Of a DNA stretch of 64,000 bases, positions 56,801 to 64,000 are shown piece after piece. The translations under genes were made by a program, and so were the position numbers. The DNA comes from Dendronalium phyllosphericum CENA369. GTDB lineage: Bacteria > Cyanobacteriota > Cyanobacteriia > Cyanobacteriales > Nostocaceae. The stretch lies in assembly GCF_016056275.1 (NCBI RefSeq), contig NZ_JAECZA010000228.1, forward strand, positions 1 through 64,000. The letters are read 5' to 3'. Each line of letters begins with the position of its first letter. Within the stretch, counting starts at the first letter, position 1. The notes under the pieces are model-generated. The model was not told where the DNA came from, made no database searches, and saw nothing but the letters and a program-made list of their open reading frames with translations.

Positions 56801-56972
56801 TTCGGTCTGGATCGTAATATTCAGAGACTGGCAATCTGATGTCCGGAAATTGGCGAAACTCGCGTCTTCTTGCAAGTATATTTTCCCAAAGTTGTTTTAA
56901 GTTATTGGCACCAGGATAGTAGCAACCCATGCCAACAACCGCAACAGCAGGCGTGTTTGCTTTAGCAAACAT
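53898..56972 (-). CDS. PksE-like polyketide synthase, KS-AT half
   Basis: A 1024-residue polypeptide. The ketosynthase (about 8-470) has Cys216 in VDGACSSSL, His349 in EGHGTGTP and His390 in GHTKAAAG; TGVILGNTLTGEQSRSQYMR and LRWPFVRK near 121-147 are characteristic of enediyne PksE. The acyltransferase (about 585-910) has GHSLGEL with Ser695 and FPGQGSQ. The chain ends after AT with a 31-residue segment homologous to the start of the next protein, and has no ACP of its own. It needs the ACP encoded 8 bp downstream. Known PksE enzymes are single chains of about 1900-2000 residues. Confidence 0.88.
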   Translation of the reverse strand: MFAKANTPAVAVVGMGCYYPGANNLKQLWENILARRREFRQFPDIRLPVSEYYDPDRKAPDKTYGSRAAVIDGFKFDWANQRIPKTAFESSDIVHWLALEVALQALENAGYTRGNVPTERTGVILGNTLTGEQSRSQYMRLRWPFVRKALQAAANAKGMTAQNTEVLVETMEKYYKSVFAPITEDTLAGNLANTVAGRICNYFNFDGGGYVVDGACSSSLISVATACTQLATQELDIALAGGVDISLDTFELIGFAKAGALTEGDMNVYDRQASGFIPGEGCGFVVLKRLEDARTAGDYVYAVIQGWGISSDGKGGITAPSKIGQSKALRRAYDKAYYSSHDLDFIEGHGTGTPVGDRTELEGIALAIAKDGEVNPRSVGVTSFKSLVGHTKAAAGIGGFIKAVMAVNQRIIPPTAGCKELNPIFETTAKSLYPVLSGEVRQPTDILRAGVSAMGFGGINSHITLESGDAPAPQLKPSLQEEALLVSNQDTELFVLSAKSITDLIERTQIVRVMAQGVSIAEMVDLAVQLTQEIDSSQRIRAALIADTPKVLLERLYALEQMLHDMPPAIGDTSISPEKDIWIGNNLSGCRVAFLFPGQGSQKLNMARTLVERHSWAKQFLEQADSWLEEAGCKPISKYIYRPLERAADGEQIQAWSEHLTKADIASPAICFVSLLWQKYLEYVGIKPVAVGGHSLGELTAFCAAGAYDEKTLICLAAMRGKAMSASGDRIGAMASLGCDRQTAEQLLTGVSGYVVIANINSPTQIVISGESASVVEVVQKAQAKNIQSRQLPVANAFHSQMMSSAAAFLQEQAQIPQRLTATSIPLFLSGDGKRATQGLELRQHFAHQMLSQVNFISLVKTMESECDLMVEVGPGKVLAGLVEATTTSPNLVCLPLESKPGRDRDLNTVLGSFFVRGGEINWQVVYGNRLVRPFVEASQRIFIENQCERPFQVSDAEIAAIAPVGNGLVENGTQTNLLHQFVDSEELVEALTEYFSERGLFLAELIRADLESLPLLSTITQNR

Positions 56973-57399
56973 ATTTATGCTTCTCCCATTTTATTAGACT
57001 TATCGGGAAATAAACGCTAGGTCAGTCACTACTGCTTTTCGAGTATTATTTTTCTAACCTATTCTTCTGAGAAACAGCAATGTTTTTTCTGAGAAACAAC
57101 TATGTTTCTTTATATCCATTAGGAATACCTAGATGCAAAGCGGCTTTTCGTCAGCAGTCCATGTGCGGGGCGCACCTTCAGGATGGAACAAAGCTACATA
57201 ATAAGTAAATATTTATACTTGAATAATAGCTTTGTTAGGAGACATTGCATTCTTCAGACGCTTTTGTCAGAATGGGAAAACCAATGGCAGAAAGCTTATC
57301 AACAATACTGACGACATTGTATCGTTTGACTTTGATAATCATGTCTATGACTTGTACATAAGTCCTGGAAACCTTATGCCCTGAAGCTAAGACGGAAGC
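56973..57399. other. Gene-free stretch upstream of the PKS genes
   Basis: About 430 bp between the halogenase C stop and the PKS start, both on the minus strand. It probably holds the PKS promoter. I see no clear terminator or binding site. Confidence 0.5.
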
Positions 57400-59250
57400 T
57401 CAACCCGATACTGATAGTTCTTGAACTTTTGCTATCTCTCGATCGTTTAACTGTTGGTGAGTGGACTTCTGGTTCTGCACAGGTAAATTAACTACGCCCT
57501 CGTCCCAAGGCTGTAGCTCAGACTGGTAGCGGTAACTTGTGAAGTCTTGGCGCATTTTGGCTACTTGGCTATTGGTTGGCACGCCCTTGATCTTGTGTTT
57601 ATAGACCAACTCGCTTATAGAAATGTAGACTGCCAATATTAACAATCGGAAGAAGTGGTAGAGGTGTCGTGGAGCCAACAAGCCAGGGAGTCCAAAGCCC
57701 TTCCACTGTAACTTCATGTACCAGATGGCGAAGTAGAAGTGGGTGTACTTCAGACTAGCAAAGATGTTGCATCGCCAAGGCTCAAACTTGGCGTTCTCCA
57801 AGAAATGATCGAAGTGCATCAGCGTGTTATAGTCACCAAGCAACTGATCTGCCCGATAGCAGTCCATAAATCCAATGTTTGATCCCCGATCTACTAATTG
57901 ATTGAACTGTTTGTACACATCAACGAATAGTCCGGTGACAGTGTCGCGATAGACCTTCATGAAACTATTGATGAACGTCAGATTCAAATGCCATTTACCA
58001 ACATACAAAGGTACAACTATCCCGAACCACAACATATATTCAAAGTAAATCCGCCAACTCATAACGCTAGCATTACCTAGCTGCTTGGCATGATTGCTCA
58101 TGAGTTGGTTGATGCCTCCCGTTTGTATGAGATTGAACTCGTTGTAAGCAGACCGCTTCTCCTCTGCATCAGCCTCACCTGCCAACTTGGCACGAATAAT
58201 CTCTGTTACGCTCTCAACGGCAAATGCAGTCATCGACGATCCCATTGAATAGAAAGCATCAAAGATACAGGCAGCATCACCAATCACATACCAGTTGTCT
58301 GGAGAGAACATCGTTTTACTAGTGTGTGCCAGCCTTGGCCAATAGTGGAAGTCGATGTTCTCACCACTGTTAAGCAACTGATAGAGCATATTATGGTTCG
58401 CCTTCAAGAAAGCGTAAAACTTCTCTTGGGTATTGATGCTCTCAGCCGGAATTACGTCATGATGTTGCACGATCCCAATTGACAACTCCATCGATTGGGT
58501 GTCAGTCGGAATCATCCACAGCCAGTGACCATGCCCAAACCAGTGATTTGTGGCATAGTAATGACTGCATGAAGCACCGGCTGGATCGTAACCATCGTGG
58601 AAGATGGTGCGGTCTATATTTTTAACGCGCACCCATGCTGAACCAGTATTGATCCCACAGAGATTATCCGGCCCAAACAAGACATTATCTGTCTTGCGAC
58701 CAATAATAAACTTACGACCGGCAGCATCAATTACGTGCTTGGCCTTGAGTTCCATAGACTCAGTACCGACCTTGACCTTGACGATCTTAAGGGCATCACC
58801 TGGTGTCAGATCCACGTCAACCACACGACCGTTATAAAAGACTACACCCATATCTTTATTCATCTTCAGCAAATCCCGCTCGAATTTGGCGCGGTTTAAC
58901 TGAGTGGCGGTCATAGGAGGTTGTCGGTTAGTCCAGATGTGATAGTAGTCGTCGATAGTTTTGGTTTTGGCCGGGTCTTTAGGCCAATGGAAGTTCAGTC
59001 CAAACTTAGGTGGGTGGTTCTCAATCACGTACTCATAAAGGCCTAACTCCTTACATATGAACAGAGCAGCAACTTCGACTGTTGACTCACCAATTTTCAG
59101 GTCTTTTTCTGTGCGCTCTTCGGGGCGGGGATCGATTAAGGCAATCTTGATATTTGGAACGTTAAGCAGTAGGTGTCGAGCCTGGCAGTTGCCAGCAAGA
59201 CCCGCACCCATGATTACAACATCGTACTCTTGTGTCTGGACGCTATACAT
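57400..59250 (-). CDS. FAD-dependent halogenase-like protein C
   Basis: A 616-residue third paralog. GAGLAG at 15-20, GESTVE at 54-59, Lys82 in PKFGLNFHW, and the WxWxIP signature as WLWMIP. The loop reads DAFYSMGSSMTAF where copies A and B read DPFYSPG, so substrate or function may differ. The C-terminus is about 25 residues longer. AAGGAGTTACAA precedes the ATG. Composition is GC-richer than copies A and B, and it has its own upstream region, so it may have been acquired or be regulated separately. Confidence 0.8.
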   Translation of the reverse strand: MYSVQTQEYDVVIMGAGLAGNCQARHLLLNVPNIKIALIDPRPEERTEKDLKIGESTVEVAALFICKELGLYEYVIENHPPKFGLNFHWPKDPAKTKTIDDYYHIWTNRQPPMTATQLNRAKFERDLLKMNKDMGVVFYNGRVVDVDLTPGDALKIVKVKVGTESMELKAKHVIDAAGRKFIIGRKTDNVLFGPDNLCGINTGSAWVRVKNIDRTIFHDGYDPAGASCSHYYATNHWFGHGHWLWMIPTDTQSMELSIGIVQHHDVIPAESINTQEKFYAFLKANHNMLYQLLNSGENIDFHYWPRLAHTSKTMFSPDNWYVIGDAACIFDAFYSMGSSMTAFAVESVTEIIRAKLAGEADAEEKRSAYNEFNLIQTGGINQLMSNHAKQLGNASVMSWRIYFEYMLWFGIVVPLYVGKWHLNLTFINSFMKVYRDTVTGLFVDVYKQFNQLVDRGSNIGFMDCYRADQLLGDYNTLMHFDHFLENAKFEPWRCNIFASLKYTHFYFAIWYMKLQWKGFGLPGLLAPRHLYHFFRLLILAVYISISELVYKHKIKGVPTNSQVAKMRQDFTSYRYQSELQPWDEGVVNLPVQNQKSTHQQLNDREIAKVQELSVSG

Positions 59251-60641
59251 TTGTAACTCCTTACTAACTTGTTTAAGTTTTTGCTAGAAAACATTTTCTT
59301 CTAAATACATGTGAGCCTTGCTTGCTCGGTACAACAAGCCAATGCAACAAAGTCCTCTTGATTGCAGATTCACATAATAAAACCTCACACTAGATGGACA
59401 GCGTAATATGTAGTTGCAGTGTATGTTTCCAACCTCAAAATGCAGATTCAAACAGGCAAAACCTACGAATCAAAGTTGTCATTCTAAGAGCTTTATTAGA
59501 ACTTTAACAGACCAATCACCAAGTCAAGTAATCATCCAAATTGCACAAGGCAGCGAATTAGGTATGGTAACGCAACGAGACTGGGATACAGAAGATTTTA
59601 AGCTATCAAAGTTGCTTTGGCAGACTACTATTGCCTTCTATTTATCTCGGCTTTTACCTCACAATGAACCATTAGTAATGTTTCACTTGCTATTCTGCCT
59701 AGCTTATATGTGGATCTGAGGAATTCCTAATATATATCTTCCTTGTATTTGTAAACAGCAGTGGTTTTATAGGCTTGCGAACGATTCCTTTTTTGACCAG
59801 TTTAATTTCTGCTTGACCACAACAATCAGGATTTGTGCAATATTTACACGAATTATTGATATATCAGACAGTCAGTATGGATAAAAAGGAAAATTTATTG
59901 TTTTAATGATCTGATTAATTTATTCCACACTTAACTAGATCACGACCGTAATGTTATATGTTTGTCATCTTATAAGTCAATACATTCACATCCCAAATTT
60001 TGAATATGATACAAAAGTTTACTTAATAAATTACACTTTAACTAACTATGTAATAATTATTTAATTCATTAATAATTATGCAAGATTGATTTAAGAAAAA
60101 GATAATTATCACTGAATTATAACCAGAGAACAAGATATTTTAAAATTAAGTAATTATTGTAAAAATTTTTACATTATATAAGTTATAATACTGAAAAAAT
60201 TCACGCCTTGAGAGTAAATAAATTAAGCATATTTGCTTCTATTTACGTGGAATTGGTAGGAAAATATTATATATTTATCTTCTTTAAGCAAAACCACGTC
60301 TTATTTTTAATAAGTATAAAATGTATTAATGAACTAAGTATAAAATTTTAATTACGAGCAGAATTTAAAGCTCAATCTTTGTTTTATACGCTTAGTAAAT
60401 CAAGAATAAATTCAATTATTAATATCTATTTAAATATCCTTTAACCTTCAAAAAACAAGTAGCCTCTATTCTTGAAATGCTTACGAAAGAATAACCAAAA
60501 CAATGTAGCTCAAGGTATTACTGTATGAAAGAATCTTAAAATCATCCGATAACTACTGCCCATTCCTGCCCACCGCGATATACCCAACATGGTTACTCAG
60601 CTACTCATTGCTAACATAGCCAGTATTATCTGGCTTAATTG
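59251..60641. other. Long AT-rich gene-free stretch
   Basis: About 1.4 kb, very AT-rich from 59840 to 60470. A weak 101-codon plus-strand frame (59414-59719) is not supported. It should contain the promoter of the halogenase C gene near 59260-59350. Nothing else is recognised. Confidence 0.5.
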
Positions 60642-60880
60642 TCACATCGTTGAATTTACATGAGATTCAATTATGTTTTCATCAAACTGTAAAAATCTGC
60701 TAGATTCTCGACTCTGTTCTCCAATAATGTTATAAGCTGTTGCTCGAATCCAAGGAAGAGGTTTCTCTATCTGTTCACCTGTTGTCAGGAGTTTAATTCA
60801 ACGCAGATATGCCTCATTTAACACCCAAGTAGGAATATAAGAATTACTGAGAAGGTTGTGTGAGAGTTGTTTGGCGGGTT
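60642..60880 (-). pseudogene. Decayed gene fragment with one in-frame stop
   Basis: The minus strand reads AKQLSHNLLSNSYIPTWVLN EAYLR, stop, IKLLTTGEQIEKPLPWIRAT AYNIIGEQSRESSRFLQFDE..., ending at TGA 60642-60644. The PWIRATAYNII segment is reminiscent of region 2 of sigma-70-type factors, but this is weak. No start codon is evident. It is reported because both sides of the stop look protein-like. Confidence 0.3.
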
Positions 60881-60892
60881 GCTGTTAGCACC

Positions 60893-62335
60893 TCAAGTTA
60901 GAGGAATCGCGGTGTTGCGATCGTCTTGAGGAGCGCCTTGGGGATCGCGTGGCGATCCATTTTCTCCAGAAGTGGTTAGACCAAGCTCACCATTCGGCTC
61001 ACTCACAGTTCGATCGGCTCCACTTTCTTTACCCAAATCCAGTAAGAACTGTTGAATTTGGGGAGATGGCGATCGCACAGATTTGTGAGGTATCATCAGC
61101 AGGTAACTGCAAATCTCTTATAGCATTAACAGAGGCATTTTGCAAGAATCCCTCTGTAGTATTTTCAACAATATTTTGAGAAACTGAACCAGCAACATTG
61201 ACTGTAGTAGCTCCTCCAGTTGGGTTGGTCACATAATTTCCAGCTAAACCAATGGAACCAGAAACTACTATTACATCTTCCAGTGCTTTCAGTTCCACAT
61301 CACCAGCTGTGACTGTTGCCCTAATAATGAAGGCTTGAGTTTTATTTTTAAAATTGTTCAAGCTGTACGCGCCATGTAGACTACTTGTACTTTATAGGTG
61401 GCACTAGCTGTTAGCCCACCAATTGCAGTTGCACTCTCACCTAGATAACCAATCTCGTAGGTAACGGTATCTCCTGTCTGCAAACCATGTGACTCCACAG
61501 TGATTTGGTCGTTCGTTACATCTACTGCTGTTTCTGGTTCAAATGACAAGTTGTAAGGCAAGGACGCAGTTGTGGAAACCGTCGGATCTACTTGATAGTA
61601 GAGTGTCTGACCTGTGGTAAAACCATGATTGGCAATTTTAATTGTGTTTTTCGCACTATCAACGATCGCATCATCGGAGGGATCGAATTCAATGGGACTT
61701 CTCATGGAGGTAAATTTGTGAGCAGTCCCCGCCGGCCCAGCTAGGAGGTTAATAGCATTCCCATTCTCTGCTGCTTATATGGTGTTAGCTAGCTTGATAG
61801 TGTTTTTATCTACCACAATGGCAAAATAGCCCCATCCGCTAGTCAGTCCGCCAATTGCCGTGCCGCCTGTACCACTGGAGTAGTTGATAATTTGACATGT
61901 GGCGAAACCGTGGTTAGCGATCGCGATCGTGTCATTGTTAATATTTACTACCCCAGTACCAGTAGGATCGAAGGTAGTTGTCGTCTGAACTTGCTGGTTG
62001 TAGTTAAATAGGTGGGATGTACCTGTACCGCTAGCTTTATTAGAACCTTGAGCATCCTCCACAAAATCGATCGCAGTGCCGCTGGCTGCCGCATCAATTG
62101 TATATGCCAATTTATGTTCTATATCTTCAGAGGTGATAGAGATATCGCCAGCTTTTTCGGTATCGCCGCTAACACTGACATCTTCAGGATTAACTACATC
62201 TGTGCCATATGACTTTGTGCCACTGATATTCCCCGAAATTGAAGCGAATACGGAATCATATGTGGCGATCGCATTATCTGAAAAAGCTAAATTGGTTTCA
62301 ATGGCACCAATTTTAGTTTCTAAATCCCAGTCTCC
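60893..62335 (-). pseudogene. Degenerate large repeat-containing surface protein
   Basis: Three minus-strand frames in series (61775-62335, 61358-61705, 61029-61361) read as pieces of one beta-rich protein broken by frameshifts and stops. The repeat motif is seen twice: DTIAIANHGFATCQIINYSS and NTIKIANHGFTTGQTLYYQV, followed by GGTAIGGLTSG / ATAIGGLTASATYKV. Such repeats occur in very large cyanobacterial adhesin- or LEPR-XLL-type proteins, usually several thousand residues long. A last frame (60893-61096) is Pro/Gly/Asn rich. No complete domain remains. Confidence 0.55.
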
Positions 62336-62640
62336 ACCTTTTTCACAGGTGCATTACCTACTTCCTGCCAAGGAGCTGAAGCGAGCAAGGTATTCATAAA
62401 CTTTTGTACCCCTGCTTCTCCACTTAACTGATTTGCAGTAATGTAACCTCTAATATCGATACCTACTGCTTTGTACTCCACATTTGGTGGTGCTTTTACA
62501 TAATTGTGAGCGATCGCTGGTATATGTATTTCGCTAATATCTTTAGTACCAATTACTTCTGTGAAGCTCAGAAGCTCTTGTTGAGCAACCAGATTTATAC
62601 CATTACAGAAGACAACCTGAGAACCCTGGACGGAGACTTG
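62336..62640 (-). pseudogene. Fragment of a conserved cyanobacterial protein
   Basis: A minus-strand frame without an ATG reads QGSQVVFCNGINLVAQQELL, then ...VKAPPNVEYKAVGIDIRGYI and FMNTLLASAPWQEVGNAPVK, ending at a stop just after VETGI. The APPNVEYKAVGI...GY segment resembles a conserved hypothetical cyanobacterial family from memory. The N-terminus is replaced by halogenase remnant sequence. Confidence 0.4.
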
Positions 62641-62930
62641 TTGTCCGCATAAAAGAGTTAATATCCATATATTTCAAAGATACTTGATTTAGGAATTAAT
62701 TGAGCGATCGCGTGACAAATTCCACTATCTTGATAGAGTTCTACAAGACTTTGCAAAGAACCCAAATCGGTTTATTCTTGACAATGCTTCCAGAAAGGAG
62801 TGTCTAACCTGTGATTAAATTTAAAATGGATAGTTAAGAAATCACAAATTTTATCCCATAAATCAGCAATATACCGATTGGTTGCATCAATTAACTTAGG
62901 AGTTGGACAAAGATTACTATAATGGTGAGA
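62640..62930 (-). pseudogene. C-terminal fragment of a tryptophan-halogenase-type gene
   Basis: The minus strand reads HHYSNLCPTPKLIDATNRYI, ADLWDKICDFLTIHFKFNHR, LDTPFWKHCQE, then a TAA (62772-62774), then GSLQSLVELYQDSG and IFEIYGY before a frameshift. The N-R-Y...D-F...HF...R-DTPFW pattern is that of PrnA/RebH-type flavin halogenases near their C-terminus. Everything upstream of HHY is not halogenase-like. One stop and one frameshift make it dead. It is not a copy of the three intact halogenase-like proteins nearby, which lack this pattern. Confidence 0.5.
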
Positions 62931-63119
62931 TAAAAAGGACTGCGTTCTAGCGTATAAGCTAAATTTAGTGATGCACGTACTTTTGCCTGACCAACTTATT
63001 GCCAAGTACCAGAAATTTGCAATAACCCAGACGTTGCGATCGCTATAAAAATCTTCCCTTTGTTGTAGCGTAAAACTACCTAGCAACAATCCTAGCCAGA
63101 CCTCCACTATCGGCATCTT

Positions 63120-63320
63120 TCAAATACGTTGCAGTTTCACTAAACAAATCTCATCTTCAATTTGTGTAAGTTGTTGGGCGATCGCATCTTTCCACTTTTG
63201 AATATCTTCATCACTTGCTAAGTTGCGAACATCTTCGATAAGCTTGAATTGCTCTGGTATTATACCCAACAGATGCAAGGTACGAGCATCCCACATTCTA
63301 AAATAACAACTAAACCTCAA
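63120..63320 (-). CDS. Small hypothetical protein or remnant
   Basis: A 66-residue frame, MRFSCYFRMWDARTLHLLGI onward, with a helical, charged second half (SDEDIQKWKDAIAQQLTQIE). Not recognised. It lies in a region of decayed genes, so it may be a fragment. Confidence 0.3.
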   Translation of the reverse strand: MRFSCYFRMWDARTLHLLGIIPEQFKLIEDVRNLASDEDIQKWKDAIAQQLTQIEDEICLVKLQRI

Positions 63321-63337
63321 GCATCTCCAATATATTC

Positions 63338-64000
63338 TTAAACATACTCAAAGTAGCGTTTTAATTTTAAGAAAGGTTTCTCGTACATTACATAGCTTAC
63401 ATATGCAGTTAAATAACTGAATGAAATAGAAAGCAAAAGAGTTACATAAAAATTATAATTCTGATTTTGAATGAAAGTAAAAATCAGAGGATGAAATACA
63501 TATAAGCCATAACTGATCTTACCAGTAAATACAAAAAAACGATTCCCAACAATTCGAGATATCAAATTGTGAGGATATTGAATTGCTACATAACCTACAA
63601 CACAAAAATAAAAAACAGCTATAATTGTAAACTTAACAACTTGTAACCAATCCAGATGTTGACCACCAGTAAATAGCCAGCTAATTAGCAGTAAGACAAA
63701 AGAGAAAACTCCTATATTTAAAAAATACTTTCTGTAAGATATCAGCTTATTTGTATACTCAAAATATGCAAGTAATGCACCTATAGCTAATGCATCAAAT
63801 CTACATAGAGTAAAGAAAAATACTCCTATATCAAAATTGATTAACACAATGCGGACAACTATTGATAATAAAATAATTCCAGTAGCAGCCCATATTAATC
63901 GCTTTGTTGGTAATAAATATACGAGAACTGGCCAAAAAAAGTAAAAGTGTTCTTCAATTGCTAACGACCAAAAATGCCCAGGCCCACTACTGCTAAAACC
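63338..64000 (-). CDS. Acyltransferase-3 family protein (partial, N-terminus outside window)
   Basis: The minus-strand frame is open to the window edge and gives the C-terminal 220 residues of an OafA/YrhL-type integral membrane acyltransferase. The diagnostic GHFWSLAIEEHFYFFWPVLV lies at the window edge (about 63894-63982), upstream of the first in-frame ATG. Multiple membrane helices follow, ending YEKPFLKLKRYF. It would O-acylate a sugar of an exported polysaccharide or glycolipid. The glycan target is unknown. Confidence 0.85.
   Translation of the reverse strand, partial: GFSSSGPGHFWSLAIEEHFYFFWPVLVYLLPTKRLIWAATGIILLSIVVRIVLINFDIGVFFFTLCRFDALAIGALLAYFEYTNKLISYRKYFLNIGVFSFVLLLISWLFTGGQHLDWLQVVKFTIIAVFYFCVVGYVAIQYPHNLISRIVGNRFFVFTGKISYGLYVFHPLIFTFIQNQNYNFYVTLLLSISFSYLTAYVSYVMYEKPFLKLKRYFEYV

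Noticed and set aside
59414-59719. 101-codon plus-strand frame
   Set aside because: No convincing RBS, odd composition and position in an AT-rich upstream region; not called.

Overview
The window reads as a chromosomal segment of a filamentous, probably heterocyst-forming cyanobacterium (Nostocales-like). Evidence: dense HIP1-type GCGATCGC octamers, many short tandem heptamer/nonamer repeats (STRRs), a PedR-type small LuxR regulator, DUF1838/DUF7219/DUF6391 cyanobacterial families, NrtS, and a DevBCA-type exporter. I do not assign a genus. No tRNA, rRNA or CRISPR array was recognised.

Layout. 1-9 kb: small conserved cyanobacterial genes, a glycosyltransferase, PedR-like regulator, a fructokinase-type sugar kinase, YidD and a phytol/polyprenol kinase, with a broken gene at 3404-3688 and a 129-bp MITE-like insertion at 6428-6556. 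9.5-18.3 kb: a peptide-export locus made of an HlyD-type adaptor, a C39-peptidase ABC exporter and four short precursors sharing an LSTEQQQ...GG leader. A fifth, diverged leader peptide (10874-10981), not previously obvious because of its size, lies upstream of the adaptor. 18.4-30.4 kb: housekeeping and regulation: dnaN, a REC-wHTH-Hpt-REC-REC regulator, a CheY-like protein, DUF485 + acetate-type symporter, methyltransferase, MgtE, PyrB with an in-frame repeat insertion, and a pentapeptide-repeat protein. 30.4-33.7 kb: pmbA and tldD separated by an inverted-repeat-bounded element carrying a dead four-helix-bundle gene.

34.2-59.3 kb is all on the minus strand. It holds an SDR plus devA/devC/devB exporter genes, then nrtS with an NrtA/NrtD/NrtB-like ABC transporter and a cholesterol-oxidase-type GMC oxidoreductase. 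Next comes a natural-product cluster: three paralogous FAD halogenase-like proteins, two DUF1702 proteins, a stand-alone PPTase-like protein, and an enediyne-PksE-like polyketide synthase cut into KS-AT and ACP-KR-DH polypeptides. The two PKS pieces carry the same ~31-residue segment at the facing ends. This split PksE/DUF1702/halogenase cluster is the best candidate for an undescribed system.

59.3-63.3 kb is AT-rich and then a graveyard of decayed genes, including a tryptophan-halogenase C-terminal fragment. The window ends inside an acyltransferase-3 gene.

How the genes may work together (inference): the C39 exporter would cleave and export the GG-leader peptides; the PKS proteins would build a polyene-like chain on the ACP, with DUF1702 and halogenase-like enzymes tailoring it. 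Neither product is known from sequence.
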